Positions 25,017-64,000 of a stretch of 64,000 bases of DNA are shown here, one piece after another; position 1 is the first letter of the stretch, and the number at the start of each line of letters is the position of its first letter. Origin of the DNA: Odontocerum albicorne (lineage: Eukaryota; Arthropoda; Insecta; Trichoptera; Odontoceridae). Location: NCBI GenBank assembly GCA_949825065.1, contig OX463848.1:38485380-38549379 (forward strand), read 5' to 3'. The translations under genes and the position numbers were made by a program. Below the pieces are notes generated by a model that saw only the letters and a program-made list of their open reading frames with translations, had not been told where the DNA came from and ran no database searches.

Positions 25017-25600
25017 AAAAATGTTACGGTGATTAATTTTTTAAGCGATTTTTTACTACCCAGTTTCTCCTCGATGCTCCTCTAATGCCCCTGGAGGCAG
25101 CAACGCTCCCCCTAGATCCCTCCAGTGTGGGGCGGTTGCGTTCACTTTGAGAAACTATCCCCTAGCACGGAACACTTGAATTCTTATTTATTTAATATTT
25201 TTTTGTTATTTCAATAGCCAAATCACCTGTTTTTCATACAAAAGAATAAAAACAACAACAAATAAAATTTAACATTGACATGAAAGCAGTGTTATACAAT
25301 AAAAAAAAACAAGTACAAGATGAACCTAACACAGTAATAAAATAAACCTACAGAATTTAATCAATTCAACTCGGAAATTTCATCTTCTTCACTTTACTCC
25401 TATTAGTTGTAAAATTCATATGAAAATCCATACAATGCTTATATTTTTTGTCCAATCCGTGCAGTCTTGTTATGCAACAGTTGTGCAAATAATTAGTTGC
25501 AACCGTTTCACTTTGGAACAAAACATTTGGCTGGTGGTCTTACAAGGAAAGTGTAACATGTCAAAATTAGTTAGTTCCGAACTATTGAAAAACGAGCTGA
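25017..25600. other. non-coding stretch
   Basis: A GC-richer patch (25065-25150) with CCCCTGGAGGCAGC is unexplained. The rest is AT-rich without supported features. Confidence 0.35.
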
Positions 25601-25611
25601 CAATCTAAAAT

Positions 25612-26018
25612 AATGTTGTATGTCAAACATTTTTCTTTATCTAACTTTATCTGTTGTATATCAAATATTTTTCTTTATCTAACTTTATCTGTTGTATATC
25701 AAACATTTTTCTTTATCTAACTTTATCTGTTGTATATCAAACATTTTTCTTTATCTAACTGTATCTGTTGTATATCAAACATTTTTCTTTATCTAACTTT
25801 ATCTGTTGTATATCAAACATTTTTCTTTATCTAACTTTATCTGTTGTATATCAAACATTTTTCTTTATCTAACTTTATCTGTTGTATATCAAAAAAAAAT
25901 CTTTATCTAACTTTATCTGTTGTATATCAAACATTTTTCTTTATCTAACTTTATCTGTTGTATATCAAAAAATGTTCTTTATCTAACTTTATCTGTTGTA
26001 TATCAAACATTTTTCTTT
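25612..26018. repeat. ~39-bp minisatellite
   Basis: About ten copies of TTATCTAACTTTATCTGTTG followed by TATATCAAACATTTTTCTT. Two copies have A-rich variants (25890 and 25970). Confidence 0.95.
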
Positions 26019-26310
26019 ATCATCACTTCCAACTATATGTTAGACCATAGTCCGACGTTGTTCTTGGAATTTGCACTTTAAAGTGTATAAACTTCCGCTG
26101 TATGCCGATAATGACATTATCTCAAGGCAATGCTTTCATACACTACATTTATTGTCCAAATAATAATTATCTTATATAGCAAGAACCAACTTATGTTTGT
26201 GTATCCACAGGCTAAAAGATGCTTTTAGTCAAGATAAATCGAAAAATGCCTTGAAAATCTATAATATTTTAAAATATATATTGAAAAACAATTAACTGGT
26301 TTAGAGGTGA

Positions 26311-27160
26311 ATGAATATATCCACATACAAAACACACAAAAACTACTCTAATATATCCACATACAAAACACACAAACACTACCCTAATTTATCCACATAC
26401 AAAATACACAAACACTGCCCTAATATATACACATACAAAACACACAAACACTACCCTAATTTATCCACATACAAAACACACAAACACTACCCTAATATAT
26501 CTACATACAAAACACACAAACACTACCCTAATATATCCACATACAAAACACACAAACACTACCCTAATATATCCACATACAAACACTACCCTAATATATC
26601 CACATACAAAACACACAAAAACTACTCTAACATATCCACATACAAAACACACAAACACTACCCTAATGTATCCACATACAAAATACACAAACACTACCCT
26701 AATATATACACATACAAAACACACAAACACTACCCTAATTTATCCACATACAAAACACACAAACACTACCCTAATATATCTACATACAAAACACACAAAC
26801 ACTACCCTAATATATCCACATACAAAACATACAAACACTACCCTAATATATCCACATACAAAACACACAAAAACTACTCTAACATATCCACATACAAAAC
26901 ACACAAACACTACCCTAATGTATCCACATACAAAATACACAAACACTACCCTAATATATACACATACAAAACACACAAACACTACCCTAATTTATCCACA
27001 TACAAAACACACAAACACTACCCTAATATATCTACATACAAAACACACAAACACTACCCTAATATATCCACATACAAAACACTACCCTAATATATCCACA
27101 TACAAAACACACACACATTACCCTAATTTATCCACAAACAAAACACACAAACACTACCCT
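26311..27160. repeat. 36-bp minisatellite with 7-unit higher-order repeat
   Basis: The unit is ATATCCACATACAAAACACA plus CAAACACTACCCTAAT (36 bases). Variants recur in the same order in three blocks of about 250 bp (starting about 26311, 26596 and 26848). The unit is a multiple of three, so long frames of 231 and 259 codons stay open; they are not genes. Confidence 0.95.
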
Positions 27161-28195
27161 ACATCTAAAACCGAATATGTCACTATTACATATCGGAAGG
27201 TCTACAAAGTTTTCTTTGTAGTTCGTCATCTCTTGGTAAGTTTTCCACAGTTTTCTTACCAAATGTGTTTTTGTGAACATATTTACAAATGGGGAAGTAC
27301 CTCATCTAAAAGCCGCAGCCTCCATTCAACTCAACTCACTCAACCTTTACGCTCAATGTAAATGTATTTATTTTGTAACACTTTTGATCTTTCAATAATA
27401 GTGGGTAGTTGTGAGTCCGCATAATTGTTATACCGACACTGTTATCTAGAATGAAATGCAATTTTGTATTAAAAAAGGCAAAGAAACCCTAAGATTCACG
27501 CGGCGTAAATTACAATAGTCTGATCATAGCCTTACAGATACCCTTGAAAACCTCGCTTCGCAGAGGCAAGTTATCGCAAATACAACCTGGAATTATGTAT
27601 CTTCTTATCATTGTGGCCGTGCATTGAATTAAGGTTGCCTGTAATTATTAAAATTTTCAAATGTTCCGCGCCGCGCCTAGTTTAAGTCAAGCGTTATACT
27701 AAATAGACCACGGAGGTCGCAAGGCTTGTTGTACTAAATTGCAATTTAATCATGAAACCGTATTTTAGTACCTTGATATTTTTGCATATCATGATTTAGA
27801 TATAATTATTCAATATTTAAAAAATATATTTTATGGGTTGGATCCTTTTTGCGTTCAAACGTCTATTTAAAGGAAATTATATAGAGTGCGAGATAGTGCT
27901 CCATGTACGAACATCACATAAAATAAGATTCAAAATGGCGGAGTACTTTACTTGCACACCCGTTCCAGGGCCTTATTAGAAATAATGATTCTAATAAAAA
28001 CCAAAATTCATGATAAAACGTTTATCCTTAAGCCTGGGAATTGCGGATTTGATTCCTGTCGGAGTTCAGAATTTTTTTAAAGTATTCCAATCTTGTCACT
28101 ACTCAGACCTCATTAATATATTTTTGGTCAGTTGTAAAAGATTGTTACATACATATATACCATCACGCCATTTCCTTGTGAAGACAGACTGAACC
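27161..28195. other. non-coding stretch with repeat scraps
   Basis: 27190-27310 belongs to an interspersed family (TTTTCTTACCAAATGTGTTTT) also seen at 42110, 61990 and, inverted, 36510. A tRNA-like patch lies near 28020-28070. No gene recognised. Confidence 0.4.
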
Positions 28196-28199
28196 TGTA

Positions 28200-28625
28200 G
28201 AGTGTTGACGTTGACGTATGAAAGCGAAACTTCAAATTTAAAAGAAATGATAAGATCAGAATAAATATCGTTGAAATGAGAACATTGCGTAGAATATCTG
28301 TTACTGAAATATACTATATGATGGAGTAAAAAATAATTCGATAAAGAATAATTGTTAGTTATAGATGTCTACAATCTTGAGACGCTTCGGCCACGTTGAA
28401 AGAATGAATAGCGAAAGACTTACGAAACAAATCTATATGTGTCTGGAATAACTGTAGAACGAGAAAAGGGTACTAGTAGTAGTAAGTAGACTGAGAAAGA
28501 ATTAGAAGAAGATAATTGAACAAGTTTTATCTGAGGGAAAAGTGAGGAATATTAGAAACAGGAAAGCATGTATGGATATTGAAGAAACGAGAGCTGTGTG
28601 CATAGATAGAAAGACGTGGAGATCT
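28200..28625 (+). pseudogene. decayed retrotransposon tail
   Basis: Fragments GACGCTTCGGCCACGTTGAAA (reading R-R-F-G-H-V-E-R) and a C-terminal RKACMDIEETRAVCIDRKTW that recurs in diverged form at 34554 and 45420. No intact domain. Confidence 0.55.
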
Positions 28626-29011
28626 GTCCACTTTGCCTCGTTATTGTTTCTGCGTCTCGTAGTCAAGGATCCCCTCTTTATTACGACGTCAATTCAGTTG
28701 GAAGCGAAGCTGTGTCGTGGAGTTTGTTTTAAATGAGGAGTCGCTGCACACCAGCAAACTCACAGGTCACACCGCTGTACTGGATCCGATGACACACCGA
28801 AGTGAGACAATCGTAGCACATCTTTATATTTTCTTCTCTCTTTTTTGAAAGAATAGATATGACGGAAGTCATCAGTATTTTTAAGGATACATTCGAATAC
28901 TAGGTGGAAAAAATTCATGTACTATTCGAAGGGAGTAGTACAGCGCAGAGTTCGAACCGCTGACCTTTTGCATAGAAGTCCAATGCGTTACCGTGCGGCC
29001 AAACACCTCTT
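28625..29011 (-). mobile_element. SINE-2, near full length
   Basis: In inverse orientation: the head at 29011-28940 has B-box GGTTCGAACTC, then ATGACTTCCGTCATATC, CACTTCGGTGTGTCATCGG, and GTGAGTTTGCTGGTGTGCAG with CAAACTCCACGACACAG. This copy defines the unit of about 390 bp. Confidence 0.8.
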
Positions 29012-29029
29012 TGCCTACCCAAAAAGGGA

Positions 29030-29755
29030 CATATCATAGTGGTATTTATGTGTATGTATGATTATTTTATCAATTCTAAAAACATAATTTTTCTAATGAA
29101 TCCAAATTCTCTATGCAAGACACTATCTATAAAAGTTTAAGACACAAATAAAAATTTAAGAGCTCCTCCATCCAGTCCTGATATTCGAGCATCATGAACC
29201 AAACCAGTAAATCATCTTGGCACCACCAGACCTAGTTACTGCCTCGGGCAGCGATGGGTACGCGAAACTCCTGCTGACTATCATACAGGTGAAGTGCGGA
29301 CCATCATGTTGCCAGCTGAAGATGCTTGCAGCTCAGATGGTATCAGACCATTACCTCTATTGGATTGGCGCTGAGTTCTTGAGTGTTTTATGGCGATGGA
29401 AGACGGTTTTAAATTATAAGATAACTACAGGCGGACCTTACATTCATACATATAAACCATAACACCGTTTCCCTGTTGGGTTAAGCAAAAAGGAGAGAGC
29501 GCCAGATTTTCCTATCTCAACACACATATTTCGTCTCTCCCACATCCGTACACTTTCTCATCCCAGGGATAGAGAGATAACAGATCTCCAAATGTTTCCA
29601 TTTAAGCACACAACTTTTGCCTCCTGCAAATTCATACTTCTCATTTAATTTTCTTTCAAAATGTGGTCCACTCGATCCAGGCACGTTTTAATCGGCCTAC
29701 ATTTTCCACTTCTGATTTCTATACTAAGCTTAATATTTTTTCATGACTAATTCTA
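29030..29755. other. non-coding stretch with repeat scraps
   Basis: 29190-29450 is a GC-richer relic with an open frame that matches nothing I know. 29460-29640 belongs to the interspersed family with CTGTTGGG and TCGACACACAT also at 42005 and 55880. Confidence 0.35.
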
Positions 29756-30000
29756 CATAAATAAATATAAGTTTATTGATAGTGACAGGTACATATATAC
29801 GAGTAAATACATTCCGAAATCGCACATACTCGTATATCTCGGAATAAATAGCAGAAAATACATTTAAAAGAGAGGCGCTATCAAAATGTCTGGGCTCATA
29901 TCATAACATCCCCCCGACCGAGATACAACCCATCAATAAAGGGCGAGCCCAGCCGCGTGAACATCAAATGTTTTTCAGCCCACACCCTTTTTTTCTCTCC
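29756..30000 (-). mobile_element. SINE-1 copy
   Basis: TTTATTGATAGTGACAGG at the tail side, then GGCGAGCCCAGCCGCG. Contains TACGAGTA (29798) and TACTCGTA (29827), which other SINE-1 copies lack at these points. Confidence 0.8.
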
Positions 30001-30089
30001 ACATGTCCAAAACATTTTAAAACTCTATTTTTCATCTCAATTAAAACAACCATTTTAAATTATCAAGATTGTCATCAACGCATTATCAT

Positions 30090-30741
30090 GTTATAACAGA
30101 ATGATTTTACACTTAAATGTGAAAAAATTATATGCAATAACCTAAATTAAAAAAAATAATCTGTTTCGCTTTACAAAAGCATCGTCAAACTGTACTCAAT
30201 ACATTACTTATCATGCAAAATATTTAACTAATAAATATTTAACATATTTTCATTGTCTTTAAAATAACAAATATTTTTTAATAGGAGCCGACCATCCTGA
30301 CATGTGGTTGTTCTGATTTTGCTACTAACTGTGTCCCTTTAAAACTCCCAGCCCAAGATTAAATATGTTTACCAAATAAAACAATAAACCTAATACAACC
30401 TTTTTGGTTGACACAAACATCACTGAAAACCCCTTTTGACTAAAGAAAGAAAAACCCCAATGGTTCGTTTTGAAAACCCTTTTAACCAAATTGGTCTATT
30501 TCATCGTGTTTTTACATCAAAGTTGGGTAAAGATAAATTGAAGTTTTAAAGTTTTATGATAGCTGTTTATTCGAAAGCTGGTGGTTTCCAGCATATCAGG
30601 ATGATCGACTCCTATTAAAAATGTGTTGAGCATCGTTTAACAATGCTTTTGTAAAGTGAAACAAATTTATCACTATAATTTAAGTTAAAGTGTAGATTTT
30701 TTTCACATTTAAATATCAAACCATTCCGTTATAAAATGGAG
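30090..30741. mobile_element. foldback-like element with long inverted arms
   Basis: The left arm (30090-30310) and right arm (30583-30741, inverse) share GTTATAACAGAATG against CATTCCGTTATAA, TTTAAATGTGAAAAAA, TTTCGCTTTACAAAAGCAT and AATAGGAGCCGACCATCCTG. The arms are imperfect. The right arm lacks about 60 bases between the last two blocks. No coding sequence. Confidence 0.75.
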
Positions 30742-30984
30742 TTCTACAATATAAATACCAAATCAATTTTTTTTTGCTTATTTTAATATATACCTCGATT
30801 ATTGTTAATTGCATTAAGTGCTCCGTTTACCTTGTTTCCTGTCGTTATCTTTCTTTCATCGTTCCTTTTAACTCACTCATTACACGTAAGCATACTGCCC
30901 TGATAACATAACTAATCAACCTGATCTAGTTTATCTGAGTTAACCCGTACATCGTCTACACTGTTTATTCTTCTTTCTAGTGTC

Positions 30985-31670
30985 ATGTCAGGTCCCCTCA
31001 ACGTTGAATATCACCTGAGAATAGGCATCTTTGTCCCCAGCAGCCCGAAAAAGATCCTCAACGCTCCTTATACCAGTACAATCACGTATATTGCGGAGCC
31101 AGGAGATTTGCCTCCTGCCAACACCTATTCGACCCTCTACGAGTATTTTGCCTTGGATGATCAGGTGCAGTAATTTGTAATTTTGTCCTCTAAGTGCATG
31201 ACCCAAATAGGACACCTTTCGGATTTTAATATTAGTCAGCAACTCTCTATAAACTTTGGCTCTTTGAAGAACCCTTGTGTTGCTGACCATATCCGTCCAG
31301 GGTGTCCGTAGCATTCTCCGGTGCATCCACATTTCGAAAGCTTCCAGTCGGTTCATGCTACCAACTACCAGTACAATCACGTATATTGCGGAGCCAGGAG
31401 ATTTGCCTCCTGCCAACACCTATTCGACCCTCATATTTTGCCTTGGATGATCAGGTGCAGTAATTTGTACTTTTCTCCTCTAAGTACATGACCCAAATAG
31501 GACACCTTTCGGATTTTAATATTAGTCAGCAACTCTCTATAAACTTTGGCTCTTTGAAGAACCCTTGTGTTGCTGACCATATCCGTCCAGGGTGTCCGTA
31601 GCATTCTCCGGTGCATCCACATTTCGAAAGCTTCCAATCGGTTCATACTACCAACTACACTGTTTACCTC
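30985..31670 (-). pseudogene. non-LTR retrotransposon C-terminal part, tandemly duplicated
   Basis: Minus-strand reading MNRLEAFEMWMHRRMLRTPW, then SYLGHALRGQNYKLLHLIIQ, GVGRRQISWLRNIRDCTG and DLFRAAGDKDAYSQ is the standard segment after the RT domain. About 297 bases are present twice (31071-31367 and 31368-31665), with only a few differences, including a 6-bp difference at 31138. Confidence 0.85.
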
Positions 31671-31679
31671 AACAATTTC

Positions 31680-32410
31680 TGCAACCATAACCTTTGGTTT
31701 AGTTAAAATCATTTTAAAAGTCAAGGTGAACACCAACACATTATAATGCATTAGCATTTTTGTTATTTTTTATATCTTAATAATCTGACAATCAGCACGC
31801 CCAGACAAACCTTATAAACAAATTACTCGTCACTCAATTACCTCGAGTGCTTTTTCGAAAGATAGGAAATCATAAAATACCTGATTCTTATATCCATTTA
31901 AAAGCATATATATCATTTCGTTTCATCATTAATTACACAAAAGAGACGAAAGAAATGTTATCGAGAAGTTAATTAAAATGTTCGAAGCAGCAGGCAATGT
32001 GTGAAATTTAACAATTCTATTAATTGTCCAGCCTTTTTGAAAAGCTGGCATGGTCAAGGCAATAAATCAAGCAGGTATCGAACAGGTTTACGTGCATCAC
32101 AATAAATATTGAGAACGTCGCAATTATTTCTCAATTTCCCCCAGAAGATAGTATATACTTATATCATTTACATTATTGAAGATATTTTCAATTATGATCT
32201 CCTACCAAGATTGTAGTGCAAATAAGCACAAGTTAATCCTTATCCCTTGCGGGGTAGGGAGAGAGAGCGAACCTTCACACTCTTATACAGTCGGCCCTCC
32301 GTATTCGCAGAGTCAAACAATCACTGATCGAAAATAATCGAGAAAAAAAATAATTAGTTTATATTTTCTCCATTTATAATTATATTTTCTATATTTACAA
32401 CGAATTGTAG
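31680..32410. other. AT-rich non-coding stretch
   Basis: No gene, RNA or clear repeat. Nothing to report beyond base composition. Confidence 0.4.
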
Positions 32411-32413
32411 TAT

Positions 32414-32911
32414 ACGAGAGTCATCCAGAAACTAAAGTTACAAGGGCTCCTGAGGCCGGGGGAAACTTTTTGTTTCGAAGTTAGTGCACCTGACGGGAAT
32501 CCTAACGGTCAGTTTGTTTGGTCTCGCGTGTTTGTCGGCCATTTTGTTCAGTCACAGTAAATTCTTCCGATGGAGAGGTCGTCGTGCGCTCCCGCCAACT
32601 CTCGTCCGTGCGAGACCCGCGCGGTCATCAGTTTTTTTACTTTGCAGAACAATACCGCCGCGAATATCCATCTGAAGCTCGTGGAAATTTATGATAGTGA
32701 TGTGATGAGTCGACAATATGTCACGAAGTGGGTTAGGTTGTTCAGAGAAGGCCGTAATGATACTCACGACGAGGCAAGTCAGTGATTTCTGACGAATTTG
32801 TGCAAAAAATTGAAGAGCAAGTGCGAAATGACCGCCGTGTGACGCTTGACGGCCTTCACGAAGAATTTCCTGACATTTCTCGAAGTCTCCTTGGTAATAT
32901 TGTAACAACAT
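32414..32911 (+). pseudogene. mariner transposase, N-terminal fragment
   Basis: The left end is TA plus CGAGAGTCATCCAGAAAC, similar to the ends of the 21866 mariner. From 32600 it encodes TRAVISFFTLQNNTAANIH, then YDSDVMSRQYVTKWVRLF and a frameshift near 32780, then ISDEFVQKIEEQVR, RRVTLDGLHEEFPDISRS. These are the two HTH motifs of a mariner N-terminus. It stops abruptly near 32905. The catalytic domain is absent. Confidence 0.85.
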
Positions 32912-33524
32912 GGGTGGTGGTGATGGGGTCGAACTGAACTGTACAGCGAATTATTGTCCCTCTATCTACACGAATTCTCTTAAACGTGTTTTTTTTCTGT
33001 TTGGAACTAGAGGAACAGAAATTAACAACAAAATAGCACACTATCAATAGATTCTTTGTGTCATTAACATCGACAGTTGAAATGTTTACAACTGTAAGTT
33101 CACAGTAAAAAACTGTCTAAAAAAACTCACCTCCAACGTCTCTACAGATCTCGAAGAACTTAAGCCTCCATCTTGATATATTTCCACTCGCGGCGTCTTG
33201 CGCCTATTATTTCCAGTATCGCTAAATTCTCAGCTTCTCTTGGTCCATCAGTACATTGTTCAACTTGATTTTTCTTTGGTCAACTAAGCGATCTGGCTCC
33301 CAAAGGTTATTCTCTCTTAAGTGACTTTTAAATAGCTTCAGAAAGGGAGTTTTCAAATTATCTTTATTTAAATATATTTGAATTGAGTAATTTTTTGTTT
33401 AAACCTTAGCTTTGCCTATGGTTAAACATTTGCTTTTTCGACCAGAATTAATCTCATGCACAGTTCAGTCGTATTAACAGGTTAGTTAAAATTCTATAAT
33501 TATATACGACCTTTGTAGCTTATA
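32912..33524. other. non-coding stretch with one unexplained minus-strand segment
   Basis: On the minus strand 33285-33131 reads VEQCTDGPREAENLAILEII and then GARRREWKYIKMEA before a stop, followed by a donor-like GTGAGT (complement at 33125-33130). I do not recognise it. It may be part of a TE or an unrelated minus-strand transcript. Confidence 0.3.
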
Positions 33525-34091
33525 CTTGAGAAAATGTAGGATGGTTCCTGTGACATTTGAAATGCCCCGTCTCAAAGGGATGGGGTAAAATCGTTTTTTT
33601 TACAAATCGAATAGTATTTTTATAAATCGAAAAATTCTTTTTCTCTAAACTGACGTTTTAATTCCTAATTTTCATTACACTGACTTTCTAATGTAATGTA
33701 TAATTTGTATCTATCTTTAAATAGGCCAAGATCCACTATGAATCAATACTAATTACGAATATTTAATTTTAGGTATTAAAAAATCGAAAATCCAATTATC
33801 GTATACCCCATCTCTAGCCAATGCAGACAAACGTAGTGACTTTTGACAAACGTCACCAAATATTATTTGATTTTAACAAACTGCCACATTTTGCTAATTT
33901 GTAACAAGATACAACATATTAATTTGTCATTATTGTTAGTTTTATGTAATGTATTTACCTAAATAACTTGCTATTTATTAGAATCGAGGCTTATATTAAA
34001 GTTGATAAAATAATTAAAATTACTGAACGTCGTTAGGTTGTATTGGGGCAAATTTGTGAACTGTCCAGGGATCATGCTACAATTTCTCAAG
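33525..34091. mobile_element. TA-flanked MITE M1, copy 2 (uninterrupted)
   Basis: The termini are CTTGAGAAAATGTAGG and the inverse CAATTTCTCAAG, flanked by TA. The body is the inverse of 7112-7942 without the SINE. No coding sequence. Confidence 0.75.
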
Positions 34092-35120
34092 TACAGTTGG
34101 TGAGACACTCGTCTTCCAGCCCGAGAGTTATTGGTACGATTCCCTTAGGAAGCTAGATTTTTTTTAAAAAGGATTCCAGTCTGTTTTTCCCTTAAAACCT
34201 TTTTAACACAATTGTGATTGTCGGAAGAGACTGTCATAATAATAAGCCCGCCAGGTTGTCTCGCCGATGAGTTCGCAAAACATTTCAAGATTTTATAAAA
34301 TAACACAAAATCAAAGGTTCATCTACGAGTTTCAAACGATTGCAGATAAAAAGGCAAAATACTACCTTAGAATGTTGAGCAGTCCTGCCGTATCACATAG
34401 ACGCCTTAAGATAGCCGCTGAACCGCCTCAATATAACCAATACACAACCTTATAGTTAGAATTCCATATTACAAAGGCACTCTACAGATTGCTTCTTACC
34501 AATGACTTATATAATATCATCAATGATGACAAATTCCTCTAGAATATCTTTATATGAGAAAATATGCATGGATAATGCAGAAATCGTGTGCGTGGATAGA
34601 AGACGGTGGAGATTGTGCCTTCTTTGGATACCCCAAAACAGATAAGGCACATTTGCAAATTGATAATGCGCCTGATAGCTCGCAATACACAAAGGATATT
34701 TCAGTCGGTAAAGCAGATATCTATAATATCTGTCATCATAAGTCAGATCGAGTAAAGTGCGAGGTTGCGTTTAGCAATTACAAAAATAGTATATTGTAAA
34801 TAATCATTATTTTTATATTTGTGTTAGTGGAATATCAACAACGCTTTATTTAAAATTACATTATCATTTTGAAAGTGCAATTATCGAAGTGTTTAAATAA
34901 GATAATTTACAAAGATGAAGGCGTATCATCAAATGTTGACATTTCACATACGTTAGACGGTTAGACAGTGTCCTACATAACCATGTTAACGTCATTTTAT
35001 ATGCATTAATTGTCGTTTTTATTAGTACAATGTTGACTTTTATCGAACCTGAACATGACTTCTTAGTTTTTTTATGTGTGACTGAAAATTAACGACAAAA
35101 TTAGTGTAAAAATCACCGAA
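34092..35120 (+). other. region upstream of ema, no clear promoter
   Basis: No TATA box or CpG-rich block is evident. It begins with a tRNA-like segment (34098-34160, A-box-like TTGGTGAGACAC). At about 34554-34640 there is a relic resembling the tail of the decayed non-LTR family seen elsewhere. The last 320 bases before the ATG look unique and AT-rich. Any promoter must lie here or further upstream, but I cannot point to it. Confidence 0.4.
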
Positions 35121-63017
<27,897 letters not shown>

Positions 63018-63129
63018 GTTAATATTTATTCCTTATGATTGGGAAGGTTTATTCTCATGAAAGATTTCCAAAAAATTTTTGAAAATAAATCTAAAGGTGT
63101 GAGAGATAGGAACCTTGGAAATATTGCAT

Positions 63130-63273
63130 AATTTTTTAAAGAATAGATATTACCGAAGTCATAGGTATCCTTATGCCATCGAAAACTAGGCGGAAAAAGT
63201 GCCCGTGTCATTCAAACTGACGACCTTCCGCACTGAAGTTCAGTGCATTACCGCGTGGCCATGCACCTCTAAT
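63130..63273 (-). mobile_element. SINE-2 head (intron 12)
   Basis: Inverse of AGGTGCATGGCCACGCGG, GCGGAAGGTCGTCAGTTTGA and CCTATGACTTCGGTAATATC. The 3' part is absent. Confidence 0.75.
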
Positions 63274-63477
63274 GAAATTAATAAAATTACATGGAGGCAA
63301 TAATAAAAAATATTTAAAATAGAAGTATAACATGATATGTAGACATGGCAGAAGGGAAGATTTTATTTCAAGATAGAACTAAATGTAGATTTGTTCTCTC
63401 TGTCTACTAGGGACTTAAGGCCGAATACATAGTTTGACTTAAATACTAATTTCTGTCCTTAAAATTTCCATAAACTA

Positions 63478-64000
63478 CGAGGCATATCCAGAAACTAAGT
63501 GTACTGAATTTTTGTAGGTTACAATTTTTTTTATTTAAACAAAAAAATTACGTGGTTACCGTAGTACATATGTAAGCTATTTTTCGACATAGTCGCCATT
63601 CCTCTCAATGCAGGTGGTGAAGCGGGGTATCAACTCTTTGATGCCTTCCTCGAAGTAGTTTCCTGCCAACCCCTCCGTCCACTTCTCCACCTCCTCATTT
63701 ACCTCCTCGTCGGTTGAAAACCTTTTTCCACCCATGTGCAGCTTCAGGGAGGTAAAGAGATAGTAATCTGAAGGTGTTAGGTCAGGGGAATGCGCGGGAT
63801 GGTTCAGGACATCCTATTTAAACGAGGCGAGCAGTTCCTTCGTGGCGTTGGCCGTGTGTGGTCTTGCATTGTCGTGCAGCAGGCAGACTCCCTTTGTCAG
63901 CATGCCTCTCCTCTTGTTCTGAATCGCCCTCCGCAATTTTTTTAGGGTCTTACAGTATCTTGCAGAGTTGATGGTCTCCCCTTGAGGCATATATTCAATT
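63478..64000 (-). pseudogene. mariner, 3' part, runs off window
   Basis: TA at 63476-63477, then CGAGGCATATCCAGAAAC, the same end as 21866. Read on the minus strand from the right edge, it encodes LLHDNARPHTANATKELL (second catalytic Asp), NHPAHSPDLTPSDYYLFTSL (third Asp), KLHMGGKRFSTDEEVNEEV and GNYFEEGIKELIPRF, TTCIERNGDYVEK. A stop (complement of TTA) lies in the DVLNH region near 63815. This is the fuller copy of the 540-bp derivative. Confidence 0.92.

Noticed and set aside
26311..27361. Long open frames (259 and 231 codons) in the 36-bp repeat
   Set aside because: Frames stay open on both strands because the unit length is a multiple of three; no domain and no splice context.

Overview
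This window is eukaryotic and almost certainly from an insect. It is AT-rich, has GT-AG introns, is crowded with decayed transposable elements (TEs) and satellites, and contains TTAGG blocks like the insect telomere unit. I cannot name the order from sequence alone; Hemiptera is only a weak guess.

The one host gene I can support is the orthologue of Drosophila ema / human CLEC16A, on the + strand. It starts at 35121. Twelve coding exons join without a frame break (977 codons) up to 63017, and the C-terminal end lies beyond the right edge. The encoded protein family acts in endosome maturation, autophagy and mitophagy.

Positions 1-35120 hold no host gene I recognise. From left to right they contain: a broken Helitron (1-1415), a tandem duplication and a ~1 kb (TA)n tract (1849-3734), decayed non-LTR retrotransposon tails, a 24-bp minisatellite (6780-7109), a TA-flanked MITE with a nested SINE (7112-7942), a possible solo LTR (9893-10300), a CR1/Jockey-type remnant (10895-11570), a palindrome cluster (11891-12056), a ~320-bp satellite (12691-14290), an RTE-like element (14640-15742), Penelope-like 3' ends (16750-17450), an internally deleted mariner (21866-22405), a 58-bp satellite with higher-order structure (23446-24365), further minisatellites to 27160, a foldback element (30090-30741), a duplicated retrotransposon tail (31071-31670) and a mariner fragment (32414-32911).

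The introns of the gene (35324-62855) carry mariner, pogo-like, piggyBac-like, Penelope-like, RTE and CR1 remnants, SINEs, and an 81-bp repeat carrying TTAGG/CCTAA.

The most unusual signal is small. The octamer TACTCGTA (= TACGAGTA) occurs about 20 times. Where a paralogous copy allows comparison, it mostly looks like a 6-bp insertion that turns TA into TA-CTCG-TA. CGAG...CTCG are exactly the ends of a mariner family present three times in the window, so these octamers are best explained as excision scars of that family. I found no multi-gene system; the interest lies in this scar pattern, in matched internal-deletion derivatives of transposons, and in the repeat architecture.
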